DNA of 64,000 nt. It comes from Caprimulgus europaeus. Its lineage: Eukaryota; Chordata; Aves; Caprimulgiformes; Caprimulgidae. Each line of letters opens with the position of its first letter. Positions within the stretch are counted from its first letter, which is position 1. Made by a program: the position numbers and the translations under genes. The notes below the pieces were generated by a model that saw only the letters and a program-made list of their open reading frames with translations, made no database searches and had not been told where the DNA came from. The stretch covers positions 8,876,501 through 8,940,500 of the forward strand of contig OU015541.1 of the NCBI GenBank assembly GCA_907165065.1, written 5' to 3'. Shown here piece after piece: positions 10,101 to 23,117 of this stretch.

Positions 10101-13100
10101 AGCTCCGGGTACCAGGAGGTGCAGTTGGTCAGCTACTGTGAATTGTCTCATTTCCACTGAAATGAAGTGTCATCCCTCAGAGAAGCACTCTATGGGTGAA
10201 GTAACCACAGGTGATATCAAATTATAACGTCTAAAATGTTCTGTATGGAGAGATGGTGGTTTTCATGTCTCATCTCTGACTCATCAGCAGGAAATATCAC
10301 TGCTTGCTTGACCTGTTGTTGCCACTGAGAAGGAGTAAGTCAAACTTGCTACCACTGACTACTGTGGAACCAAACGCCAGTCTAGCATTGCTGTACAGAT
10401 GGTTTTCCAAGGACTTGGTTGCAACAGAATGGAATCATTTTGGCAGGAGGCCTCTCAGCCTGCTTCTTACTTGTGGTTTTCTGATGCACAGCTACTGAGC
10501 ATCTGTTGATTAATGCGTGTGCTGAATGTTGCTTTTAATAGATCCCAGAAATCTCACAGTTGTTTAAGCTCATCTAAGATGATGTGGCTGTAGGTAACGT
10601 AGTGTTTAGTTTTAATTCTTAAATTATACAGAACAGCCTAAATAGATAGCTATGTGGAACACTGAGGGCAGGCAGGGATGAGTAAGTGACCAGCTGTGAC
10701 CTTGTGCTGGAAACGTAGGGGAAGGCACTAATTTACAGGCACAGGACTTTCTTGTCTCTTGCAAGTGGAGGCTGTGGGCTCTAAAGAGCAAAGGCATGCC
10801 AGATCTGTGCTAGGGAGTGGGTTTAGCAGTTGTGGTAGTCTTTAGCCTTGGAGAGATCTGGGTTAGATTTAAAATTATCTATGAGCACCGTGATCTCATG
10901 TAGGTTGGACAGCCGCCCTTGCTTCAAGTCCTGCTGCAATAGAGAGCACTGAACTTCCTTCTGCAGCGTGGGGTAGTTCGATAGTGGGTGGAGGCTGCCA
11001 GATGTTGTAGGGAAGGTGGATGGGCTTCACCTAGATTTACTGTAGAACTATCCTACAAGTATTTAAATATTCCAATCAACTTCATAGCTTGGCTTTACAG
11101 CAAAAATAAAAATATTTCCCAGGGTGTGGAGAAGGGTTCAGCTCTAAGGTCACCTGAAGCCAGATTCTGATTCTGGCATGGAATATAGTATGGGCCAAAC
11201 AACAAGGTGAACATGGGATTTCAAAGACATCAGGCAAAATCATCAATGTCAACAATACCAAAATCAGCAGTGGCCTTCGACTTTCAGTGTCTGTAGACTG
11301 TGTGTGAGGAAATGCCTATGGCTACAGCACCACAGTGACAACAGGGCACTTGCTGCTTAGAAAAGACCTGCCTTTTTGGGGGTTCATCATCCCCTAGGAT
11401 CTGCTCCATCACAGCTCCTGAAGATGTTGGCAGGCTGGGATGTGAATGCCAGGGAGCGGCATTGGCCTGAAAACAACCTCTGTGCAAACAGATCATCTCC
11501 TCCTACTCCCTTCTCTCGATTTTCCTGCATTCCAGTATGAGACTGAGAGAACTGATTGTACTTTAAAAGGAAGGATGAATTATGTTTGTTATCAAACTCA
11601 GGACATTTATTTATTATACAGGTGAAGGTTAAGCATGCTGCTAAGAAGCTAGGGAAAGTCAGCTGTGTAATTTGCTTGCTTTATTGCTTTTGGGCAGATG
11701 GGAAGGATTCTCGTAGGCTGACTGATGGAATGCTGAAAATTGTTTTAAACCCTTCACTTTATAGATTTGTTTTTATATCTTCTTAATGTGTCCTAGTATA
11801 TATAGTGTCTTACTCTCTTGTTCTCTAGGTGTATGCAGGAGTCATATGCCCGTGTGCATACACATACACATGCTTATATGTATAAACATAGACAAATATA
11901 TAGAGAGACAAATTCCAGGCACAAGTTCTCAACAGATAATATCTCTCCCGTTGCTTTGGTATTTGTTGTTTGAAACTATTGGATGCTTAGTTTGTTTGCT
12001 TTTCATTTCATGTTTTGTTTGGTTTTGACATGCTAAATCTGGAGTTTATCCAGGAGGAAGCAGTGACAGAGGGAAGCACATCACATGGCTGTAGTCAGTG
12101 CCCAGCAAGATGCACTGCTATAGCCAGATGCCACAGGTTGTGATCCACCTGAAATGCAAACAAATGGGATCAGCCCTTGGGGACAAGGACCTAAAGGGCA
12201 GCAGGAGGGAATGTCACCTGGCATGTCACCTGCTGGCACTGCTGGTCAAGTGGCTGAATACACGTGCTGAGGAGACTGAACTTGCCTTGGACATGGGGAT
12301 GGTGTGAGGAGCACTGTGTTGAGAAGCAATGACTGACTTCTCCAGCCCTGTTTGCCCTTCAGAGAAATGCAGCCCCCTTGACCCTGACCTCATTTCCTCA
12401 TTTTTGGCACTGGATGCTTGTTCATGCTGGTGTGCGCCCTGCCACACACCAACAACCTCTCTGCTGGGTCAGCAGACACAGAGCTTCCCAAGGGACAGGC
12501 TCTGCTGGGTGAATGGTGCAAACGCTGTCAGCTGGGGACAGGAGGTGCTGCCCCAGGGACAGGACATAGATGAATTGTCCTCCCTCGGTTTTGCTTTTCA
12601 ACAATGATTTTTTTTTACTCCGAGAACTCAGACATTTAATGTGTTTCAGAGCTGGTGCTTGTGCACCGTGACTCATCCCAGTCCGCTCTGGCAGCAGTGT
12701 GTGGTGGGCCTTCTGTCTCAAGACGTGACTCTCCCAGGGTGAATGGGTTGTGCTTAGTGACAGCCTTTGGCAGGAGGCAGTTGCTATTTTACAAATGCCT
12801 AAACTGAGGCACAGAGAGGCTGCAGAAACAGACAGCAAGTCAATGGGTGAGCTGGGAAGCTTGTCTCGCAGGGTCCCCTGCCCTCTGAGCAGCGCTTTAT
12901 CTGGAGACCTGCAAAGGCTGGGGAAATCTGCTCCCAGTTTTTCACCCTAATCTCCCAGTAAACAGGTTTCTGTTTATTTACTGGCAGAGACAGCTCTCAC
13001 TACCACCACTTCTTTATCTGATCTTTCTGGCCACCACAGGCAACCAGCCTCATGTGTAGACTGCACCACAAGCTGGAGCCCAGCATGATGCAGCTCCACG

Positions 13101-15338
13101 GTCATGTCTTCTGCCAGGCTCAGGGATGGACCCACACTGCATCAGGCCAGCAGGTCCTTCAGGCCCTGGATCTTCCTTCCAGCAGTGGCCTCTGAATGCT
13201 CTGCATGCTCAGAAAATGAGTCAAGAGAAGGCAACGATGACAAAGTACTGCCCTTTTCCATTTCTTCCTGAATGTCTTCCTCAAGACAAACTAGTTTCTT
13301 CTTTAAAGGGCTGCTTGATGCTTCATTTCAAACAAGCATGGCAAGTTCAAGCCTCCTGCACCCTGCCACAGCTGCGATTTCTGGAGTCTGTCTGTATATG
13401 TGGCCCATGTGTATCCATCCCAGAATTTGATGGTACTTTGCATGTGTGCGTGTGTAGAGAGGATGACAGAGAAAGAAGATGCCAGCAGTAGAAACCATCA
13501 TTAGTAAATTAAGAAAAACAAACAAAATAACCAAGAATGGGAAAATCAATTATGGTCAGGCTAGAATTAGAATTGAAAAACCAACACCCCGCCCTTCCCC
13601 CACAGAAAGCCAGCAGATGCCGCAAGCAGACATCTTGAGAGGCAAAGAGCAGGGCAAGCAGACGCAGTCCTGGTCCTGAGAGCCTCTCCAGCTCCTCTTC
13701 AGTGTCTTGAAATCAGGGAAACTTATAGTATCTGCAGCTTCCTCTGACAGCCAGTCCCCTGTTTGCATCGGGCTGTGAGCAGAGCCACCTCCTTCTCTGA
13801 TCTGGACCTGGCTGCCACCAGCTTCCTTGTGTGCTGGGGAGGACCATGAGTGTTGTGTCCACACTTGCCCTCGGTGGCCAGGCGGCAGCTGCTTCCTGGA
13901 CAGAAGCCATTCATCACCCAGGAGGTGAAGCCCAAATACCAGCTGCAGGAAGTTTGGCCTTGCCTGTCCCCTGTTTTCCTCCCTCCCACAGCAGCTCTCC
14001 TCTGCCTGTCCCTCCAACGGGGTTTGTTTTTAATGCTGAATACCTTTTTGCTGAGGGCACTGTTTAGGTGTTCTCCAGATTAGACTCTTGTTGGCATATA
14101 AATTAAAAATCCTTCCTCCTTCCTCATTACAGACTATCCTGAAAGCCCTTCTGTCAGTAGGAATTAACAAATCTTGGTGACAATTCTGATCAACAGAGTG
14201 TTTTGTTAGCTGGATTACAGTTACTGGTACCAGCCTCAAATGAGTCCAAGTATCCGTTGTACTGGAGAGAAGCATCTGCTGTGACATGTCTACAAACAAA
14301 TGGCAATGGGAAAAGAACACAACTGTACAAACACGGCATTTCTCGCTCATGGCGGTAGCCTGGAGCTGCTGGGCACTCCCAGGACTTGTCACCTCACGCT
14401 CACACGAGCAGCCTGCTCTCGAGCTGCCTCCGAAACCTGCCAGCCCTTGCAGGAGGCAACGTGGGGCTCTTCCAAGAAGGATGCCAGTCTTCTCTGCCCT
14501 TTGCCAGTAATGGGATGGCACAGCGAAGGCAGCTGGGACACAGGGCGGCCCTGGGGGTGGGAGCTCCAAAGTGTGATTTCATGACAGCGTGCACACAGAT
14601 TTTCCACCAGCTGGGTCTTCCCAGCCTCCAGCCTGGTTCTGCTCAGTATCCCTGATGCAGCCAGAAAGACTGAGATCTCTGCCCAGTGCTGTTTAGCAGA
14701 TTGCTGGGAATCCAGCCAGCAGGACGTGGATTTTTTGGTAGGCTCCATTACCCTGCCTGTGGTGCCTCTGCTGGGAGAGAGGTTTCACAGCTGAAATGAT
14801 GCAGGTATCCAGTTCAGCATCCAGCAACGTGATAGCAGAGAGAAGAATAATAACCAGAATGTGCTGAGTCCTGCTCTGACTAATAAGCCACGCTTTCCCT
14901 CATGTCTCCTTTCCACCAGAGGCCACTGATGGTGGTTTTTGTGGGCATTCCTCTGAAGTGTCTCCCTAGAAGAATGTTCTGCTGCTTCTGTTATCTCTGC
15001 AGTCCCTCATCAGGACAGCAATTGCTTTGTTGATAAAACACAGCTCCTGTTCGCACCTACTCCACAAATCTCTTTTGACACACAACATGCAGGCCCTGTA
15101 TGATAGAGAGGGGCATCCCTCCCCATGGCCGTATGGCCTGCCTTGCCCTGGGTAGCGCAACATTGCTCCTGCAGCCTGGAGCAGAGATAGGAGAAAAATG
15201 CAGATTTAAGAGAGGCAAAGTGAAAAAGCAACAATAACAAAGATTTAACGCTAGCAAGAGCGGTAACTGTCTCATAGGAAAGACAAAGATATATAACAAA
15301 AGAAACAGAAAGGATGAATGGAAGGAAACCTATCTAGC
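7161..15338. other. Intergenic region between SLC9A8 and the LTR
   Basis: No gene is supported. It contains a CR1 fragment (8941-9225), T/G-rich simple sequence around 9560-9660, a short CA/TA-rich patch near 11850-11905, and otherwise unique sequence. The open frames on both strands are short and lack splice-compatible conserved peptides. Confidence 0.55.
8941..9225 (-). mobile_element. CR1 LINE 3'-end fragment
   Basis: The plus strand is antisense CR1: 'ggcacctctggagagctctg', 'cctgctcaaagcagggccaa', then 'cagggctctgtccaggga', 'gaaaatctctaaggatggg', 'cttcataactggtgcctctt'. It is the same subtype as the copy at 3640-3935 but less decayed at its 3' end. It is 5'-truncated and non-coding. Confidence 0.78.
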
Positions 15339-15880
15339 TGTGGTGGGCTGGTAAGCACCCACCCAGCTGCTCACTCCCCTCCAGTGGGATGGGGGAGAGA
15401 ATCGGAAGGGCAAAAGTGAGAAAAACTGGTAGGTTTAATAAGTGAAGCAAAGCTGCACGAGCGAGCAAGGCAAACTAAGGAATTCATTCACTGCTTCCCA
15501 TGGCCTGGCAGGTGTTCAGCCATTCCTGGGGAAGTGCATAGATGTTACTTGGGAAGACACGCCACAGCCTTGAGCATCCCCCCTTCCTCCTCCTGTCCTT
15601 GAGCTTTTGTTAGTGAGAGTGATGTCCCATAGCATGAAATATCCGTTTGGTCACTTGGGGACAGCTGTCCTGGCTTTGTGTCCCCCCAGCTTCTAACCCC
15701 CCAGCCTCCTCACTGCAGGGGCAGAGTGGGAAAAAGAAAAGGTCTTGATGCTGTCCAGCCCTGCTCAGCAGCAGGTGAAACACTGGGGTGTTATCAGTAC
15801 TGGTTTAGTCACAAATCCAAAACACAGCACTGACCAGTGCCTCTGAAGAACCTCCACTCTGCCCCAGCCAGACCCAGTCT
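15339..15880 (-). mobile_element. Degraded endogenous retrovirus LTR (solo-like), avian type
   Basis: Read on the plus strand (antisense), it contains 'ccagtgggatgggggagaga', 'gggcaaaagtgagaaaaact', 'aaggaattcattcactgctt', 'caggtgttcagccattcctg', 'cttgggaagacacgcc', 'ggacagctgtcctggctttg' and 'tttagtcacaaatccaaaac'. These match, in order, an abundant LTR family I recall from bird genomes. About 540 bp. No gag, pol or env frame is adjacent, so it looks like a solo LTR or an isolated fragment. Many substitutions and short indels suggest an old insertion. Boundaries are accurate to about 10-20 bp. Confidence 0.72.
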
Positions 15881-18800
15881 GGTAGCACTGGAGGAGGAGA
15901 GCCTGGTGAAAAAAGAACAAGAGCTGAGGGCAAGGGAATTATTTCTTCTTTGGCAAGGTCATTCTCCTTGGATCCTCCTCTCTTTCCAAGAAGAGATCAG
16001 TTCTGGCAGCCTCCTTTCACCCCTGCAATGACTTTTCTGATAGATCCAGTTGCTCCTTCTCTCTGCTGCATCCATCCATCCAGCCGTGGCACATGGATCG
16101 AGTGGGTGCCTTGCCCATTGCCATAGTGCTGCTGCCCACATCTCTCCCCAGCTATGGGGTGAGATGAAGCTGTAACCCAGCAGCTCCCCCTGCTCTGAAA
16201 GCCAAGGGAAAGTCTGAGCGTCAGGCCTTCAGCTGATACTTGCTCCAATTAACTTCAGGGACACTGTCAGAAGAATGGCTGCATGGTCTCACAGTGGGAT
16301 GTGTAACATCTCATCCCTCTGGCCCAGTGGAGCAGTACTGGCTCAAACTGATCAGTGCTATTCTAAACCTAGAAATCTGCAGCGCTAGTGAAAATGTTAA
16401 CAAAAAGCTGTTTGTTTAGTTTAAAATACCCTTCCAAACTAAACAGCTTAAATCCAGGTTGTGTACAATGAACTGCACACTGTAATTTTTTTTTTGTCTT
16501 GGTTTATCTGAGAAAAATATGCCCATGGCAAAGCCAGGCCTGCTTTGTTGTTGTAACTAGGCACCGTTCTTAGCAAATTCTCCTGCTAGCTGCAGTCAGC
16601 TCTTGTGAGTAACTAATGGAGGTTGCATAAGATGAGAAACTCTGCGAACCTGGCTGAAACCAGCTGTCGTGCAGGTAATTCAGGGAGCACCTCTCTTCCC
16701 TCTGAATCATGAGGTGGTGACTGGGGACATAAAGCAGTTAGGGCCAACAGATCCATTAGGTCATCACAACTGGCCACCTCTGTATCACAGGTCATGTAGT
16801 ATCACCTGTAAAACCCTGTAATGAACCCCATGGCTTGTGTTTCAGGAAGGTAGGTTGTGTGGCTGACACATAAATTCCAGAGAATGACACTGCTTTAACC
16901 GGATGACAGCAAGAAATAAAGAAACCATCACTTCCACTTTTGATCTTACAAAACTCAGCCTGGCTTTTAATTGGAATATTTCTGGCTACAGTTACATCAT
17001 GAAGTCATTCAGGTTGTTCAAAACACACAAATATGAGCCCTGGTGTCTTGATTAAATCCCAGTTTAGATGACTGTATTCTGCTTTGCTGCAGTTTCCACT
17101 GTTTCTGTGCGCTGGTGATGCTCTGCCCTTCCTGCCCTGCCCTGCACTCCGGGCTCATGCTGCGCTCTCGGCTGCAGACCCTGGCATGGGCTTGGGCTGA
17201 GATCTTGAGCTCCCTGGAGGAAAGATCAGAGCAGGCTCAGCCTGGTGGTGGATGGCAGCCCTTGCTGCTGTTGTTCAGATGGATACACAGCACACACACA
17301 GCCACAGGTGCAAAACCAGCCCCAAATTTGGCTGGCAGCACAAATGGTGCCATGTCGCGGTGTCCAGGTTGGCACAAACAACCTCATCACACCAGAAATG
17401 TGGTGTCCATCAGGAAATGCTCTGTCTCTTTCAAGGTCCACCCTGCCAACACTCCCGGTGGGCAAACAGGACCACTGCTGTCCTGTGTGGGGGACCAGGG
17501 CTGGTGCCTTTCTTTGTGGCTTTCCTAGGCAGATGGTTTGTACACACTCAGCAAATCCATTGCGCTTGAAAGGTGCTGATCCATCACACACACACGTACG
17601 CAGCTGCCCAGCACCTCCACAACAAACCTGATGCTTCCAGAAGGTGTTGGTCTTGCGGCACGTTCACTGTGTGACGGACAGAAAAACGCTGTACTTTTTC
17701 TTCCTCGTTTTTGCTGTGCTGGGGCTGCCATACAGCGTTGCCAACCAGACTGCAAATCCCAGGCTGCTGTAAATAACTTCTCGTCTCCCCAGGTAAAACA
17801 TCTAGGCTGAAAAAGAGCATGTACCGAGGGAAAGGCAGGCAGACAGCAAGCTCGCCTAGGGAGGTGGCTGCAGTTACGAAATGAGTCACTTCCAGGTGCC
17901 TTAGGATTTCTTGGACTAAGAACATTAAATCAATACCTATTTCAGTCCTAGAGGCAGGGTCCTGCTTATGTCAACAGCTGATGCTTCAAAGCATTAAATA
18001 ATTGCAGAAATGGACTGCCCTGTAGAGTGAGATACGCTGTGGAGTAAAGATCTATTTAGACTGGATTGTCACGACTGATGCTATGTAAACCTTCAAGGCC
18101 ACTCAAGAGATACTTTGCCCTTGAATTCTGTGAAGAAAGAAGGAGAAGGGATTTGCACATGGCACCTCCTGGCCTTGTGTGAAGGTCATCAGAGGGATGA
18201 CTGGTGAGCATTTTGCAGAGTCTGAGAAGGCAGTATGTGAAGGTAGCGTGGGTGCTGGGACAAGCAGGTCTGTGCCCTGCCCTTGGTGGCAGCTCAGCTC
18301 TGACACCAGCCTGTACTGTTGAAATCATTCATTTACTTTCTTCTGCTCAGCAAGTCGAGCCAATACCCTGGGAACAGGCAGTGCTGAGCCCTTGCCCTTG
18401 CTTCACCCTGGACTTCTGCAGCAGTGTCGGCCGCAGAGCCATGAGTGCTGGGGGCCTGGGGCGGTCTGTGTTTGTAGTTTGCAACCCCATATTCAGAATC
18501 TTGCTGTTTTGTCTGTTACAAATAATCCTACATTGAAACCAACTGGCCCTGAGTTTTACTTTCTGCTCCATGCTGGGGAATTTCTGGTTGTTAATTTTTC
18601 AGAGGCATCCAGCAAAGCTGAGTAATGCAGGGAAGCAGCCTCAGACTGCCTGAGCGTGGAGGAAGTCACACATTTGGCGTTCGAGAAAATGTATGTAAAT
18701 AGCTTTTCCAAGGCGTTCTCATCACCATCCACGTTGAAAGCAATTAAACCTCCCCCAGAGTGACACTTCCATGCAAAAAACATTATACAGCACGTCGCCA

Positions 18801-19959
18801 AACTCCAGCACAGCCAAATAAATCATTGCAGGCAGCGATTCAGGGCTCTGAACTGTTGTTCTCCAGATGAGATATAAATCAGTTGCAGCAGCAGGAGCAG
18901 CAGCTGTTTTTAGAGCTGGTAAAGGTCTCTTTAGCTTGACTTCACCTTTTCTGCTCTCAGTCGTGCTTGCTCCTGCAAAGACTTCAGAGTCAGATATTTA
19001 TAGCAACCAACAGCAGGAGTTCCACTGCAAACAGGAGCAAAATCAAGCATGAAAGGAAATCATTAGGATTTCCTCAGAATAAAATAAATATAGTAAAGGT
19101 GCAAATGCTCCTTCAGGGAAAAATAAAGGCGTACGGCACAAATGGTGCCAGTGCCAAAAGCAGGAGGCAATTAAGCCTAGAGGAGAGGGAACCCGAAAGG
19201 GCGGCGTTGATGGTTCTAGCAGATCACTCTCACGGGCTGTGCTGCTTCCTAAGCTTTGATTCAGCACGTGCCTAAGCCCTGCTGGAGTCGCTGACTTTTA
19301 AGCAGATGTTTGAGCGCTCTGTCAAATTGCAGGTTACGGGGAGGGGAAAGGGAGCACGGCCACACTGGGTGCCTCTCACCCGGTGCCATCACTGGTGTGC
19401 AGCCCGACACACGGTGTGTCGATGTTACCCGGCTCGTGTCAGCACCACATCAGTGCTCCACACAGGTGGAAAACAGCCAGAGTATGGTGCAGCCTGGTAC
19501 CCCACAGAGCTGTGCCGTGGCCATGGCCAGGAGCTCTTCCCATGGCTATGTTACAGCTCATCCCATGTTTAGCCAGGTAGCTGCTGCTTGGAGTTTGCTG
19601 TGGGAGCCGGCGGCGTGCAAAAGCATGGGACAGCAGGGCCAGCTTTCCAGCCCTGTGGTTTTCCAGGGACTATGAGTGACATGGGGACCTGCAAAACAAA
19701 TATCCGCGCTCTTGTTGGCTGTAGAGGGCAAAGCAAACCTCCCCTCCCCTTATCAGTCCAAGATGAGCAGGAACCACTTTGTGTATTGTTCACCACACTC
19801 CTTCTGAGTGACAAACCCCTAAGCAGAGCCCAACCTTGCTATGATTTTAGAAGAAATGAAAGGCTGCACATGTTTTTAAAAAGTCATTTCCTTGTACATC
19901 AAAGGGCAATGACTACAGAGGCAACGCCTGGGTGGTCAAGAATTCAACTCTTTGGCTTT

Positions 19960-20400
19960 CTATTTAAATATTTATTCCAGTTAATCAAAATCCAAGCTGG
20001 GAAGAAGATTAAGGTGGCTGTAAGCCTTTATAGTTTACTTCAGCAAAATATCCAAATATATTCACAGAATTAATTAGGATTCAGCTGTGTGGCTGGAAGA
20101 GCAAGGAGGCATCCATAACAGAGCTGTTTCATAGAGTCACCTGGGTAGTTTGGCACTGGTCAGCAATAGAGTGGAAATGGTTAAAATCCTCTCAGTTGCA
20201 GCTATTGAAGGTAATGGGCATTTTCTTGCTGCTCAGCAGAAGAATTTATATTCTGTATTTCAAACACCATATTTAATGTAGCTGCGGAATGTTTTTATTC
20301 ACCACACAACTGTCTTCCCCGCTTGGGAATCCAATTAAGCTGTTGGCCTTTGTGAGTTAATTTTGTATTATGTAATTATGAGTTAATAGAAAGCAATTTC
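19960..20400. promoter_or_regulatory. Candidate AT-rich regulatory block (weak)
   Basis: The block is unusually rich in TAAT/ATTA homeodomain-type cores, for example 'gaattaattaggattcagc' near 20065 and 'tgtaattatgagttaatag' near 20371. It has no repeat signature and no open frame of note. The call rests on composition only. It lies about 5.5 kb upstream of the B4GALT5 start. Confidence 0.2.
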
Positions 20401-23070
20401 CTCTGAAATGTTCTTTTGTTCCTGGTTCTCCTCGTCCCCAGCTTTCTGGAAGGCGGTCACATTTCCACGTGGTGTGAAGTCCTGAAGTCTTTTTTACAGG
20501 TGGCTTCAACAGAGGCAGAATTTCATCCCACTTTCTTGCCTCCCCTGTTAGTTCTGAAATCCATCTGGGTGTCTGAATACTTCAGATGTTTCTTTTCCAT
20601 CCCTGTCACCTGGCAGGAGTTAGGCAGGGTGTCACGTCTGCCTGCACAGCCCTTTCAGCTTGTTTTGTTTGATGTCTTTGCAACCCCTCACAGACCAGGG
20701 AAGAGCAGCACTCTTCCGCACCATCCCCTAACAAGGCTGGTCCCAATGGAGAATTTCCCGGCATCCCCATCTTGATCTCCTGGTGTGCTGAAAATAGCCT
20801 GTTTATTTGCTGACTCTCAGACAGTTTGGGCTGTTTGGCAGTATTTTAGCCCAGCCATCATCATAGCTTTTTGAGACGGACTTTGTTAAGTGATATTTTA
20901 AATTTACAATACTTACAGTGAATTACACAATAATTTTTTCTCTTGTCTGCTGAAGTTTCCTTCCTTGGGAAATTTTGGAAAGTACGTCCTGGCGAATTCC
21001 CTTGACAAAATAGTAAGATCTCAAAGGTATTTTATGAGTCTTTGCACAAGTCGTCTTTGACTGGGCTAGATCACCAGCCTTCGGAGGTGGGCTGACGCAA
21101 ACAGAGGCAACGAAATCAACTGAATCTCTGCAAAGTGCTGTGATAAGCTTAATATTGTAGCCCATTTTTCTGGTGACAGCCACTTTCCAAGTGAACATGG
21201 AGCTCTGCAAAATCATTTCTGTTGATATTGCTTCCTTTTGGGAGCTGTGACACATCTGTTGACTGTGGTAAGAATGAGCCAGTCCTATGGTTGGGCATGT
21301 GTATGGGTGCTCTGTAGATCAGAGCCCTAACAGCCTTGTTAGAAAGTGTTGTAGGTGGCATAATCTGAGAACTGGTCTACAGCAATCCTACTTGCAAGAA
21401 GCACCTTGCCACGTTTGGTGGAGTTTTTCCATCTTAATAAACAAATATCTGCCTTTGGTTTCCTTTCTGTTACTGATGACACACTGATGTGAGATAAAAC
21501 AGCAGCGCCCGTGGGTGGCAGTGGTCTAATACCCAGCTGAAAATGCCAGGGCCGTTTAGGTGTGCTCTTATTGCCAAATGAAGTACACACCCTGTGTGTC
21601 TTTCTGAAAACCTGCTGCATCAATAATTATGTCTATGATTTGGCACACAGAGAACGATACGCTGAGTATTTATTGCATACACGATGTCTGTGGGTGTGCA
21701 TGCAGAAAATATTTACATTCCTACTATGCATGCATCCCCTGTGTCCTGCTCCTGCTCAGAGCTGCTGATAACACTGTGTTGGTTTTAAATGGAGCTGGAA
21801 CAAGCCCCATGTTGCAAAGAGACTTTTAGTGAAAAATAGAGGGGGCACATTGCTTTTGCTGGTCAGTATCCAGTCTGCTCCAAGTCTCCATCTCCCTCTG
21901 AGCAACACAGCCCAAGTCCCACTTTGCTCACAAACCATCTGGCAACAGAAACTGCAGGGAAGACCCCAAGCAAAGAGCACTGCTGAGCAGCTGGAGGGCT
22001 GACATGGTGCGATGCTGACTGTCCTCACCTTTATAAATGGAGGCATTTTCCTAATCACATGATGGAATCTATTCTGCAAAGTCTCTATCATTGGGGCTGA
22101 AGGTGCAAGAAGATCAGAGACCGTGACAAAGACCGCAAAACACTAGCGAGGGCTGAGACATCCTTGCTACAATCTGTCCTTCGCTGAATTGAAAGAACAA
22201 AGATTATACTCCCAGATTAGGTAGCCCACACCGAGCCTCTGCGTAAAGTGACAACATAAGATGTGCAGTCAGAGCGGAGCAGCCCTTTCATGACCATTTC
22301 AAACCCCAGACCTCAGGCTTCTGTTCCCCACAGCAGCCCTTTTACCTGGCTGTCTGCTCTGGCAGCACGTGGCAGTGACTCCCCAAGGTCTGAGACCTCG
22401 GGGTGCTTCCTGGGCAGGTGGGTTTGCTCCTTGTAGGGTGCAAGGCAGCCCCTGGCCACCCTCTCCCGTGGTGGCTCCAGTGCTCTCACACCTGGGTGCA
22501 GGATCTGACCTGCCAGATGTCTGCCCAGCCTGGCCATACCTGCATTCATCGGGATTGAGCCACGATAGCTGCCAGGTCAGTCTCCCACACACAGCACTTG
22601 AGAAACCGTGTGGGTGCCGCTGGGAATATGCAGCTCCAACCTCTCCAGACTGCGCGTGGTGCAATAGTGTCTGTACCCTCCCTCCGAGCACCGCGCTTGC
22701 GCTGGGGCACCCCTGAGCCATCAAAACAGAGCTTTCCCTCCAGTTATGCCGAATACCTTTTATGTGGAGACATGCTCTAAGGGTGCAGCGATGTCTTCTT
22801 GCGAGTGTAGGTGCACTGGCAGGACCAGTCCCTCCATCCCTGCTCATGGCCACGCACCAACAGACCTTACCTTTCCCTTCAGGGTGCCGGCAGAGCTGCA
22901 GGTACAAACCCTTCTTAAAGTGTCTTCAACACCATCAGTAGGTTAAACTCTGCAGAAAGTGGGTCCTTGCTCATCTGCAGAGGAAGGTGGTGGGGCAGAG
23001 CCAGGCAACCTACACACTTTCTGCAACAGCCCTGCTTGGAAGTGCTCCCACCCCAAACCTTTTAACTTCT

Positions 23071-23117
23071 GTTTTGTTTTGTTTTGTTTTGCTTTTGGTT
23101 TTTTGGTTTTTTTTTTG
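23071..23117 (+). repeat. (TTTTG)n simple repeat
   Basis: Runs of GTTTT repeated about five times, grading into T-rich sequence (GGTTTTTTGG and a T run). A typical unstable microsatellite. Confidence 0.85.
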
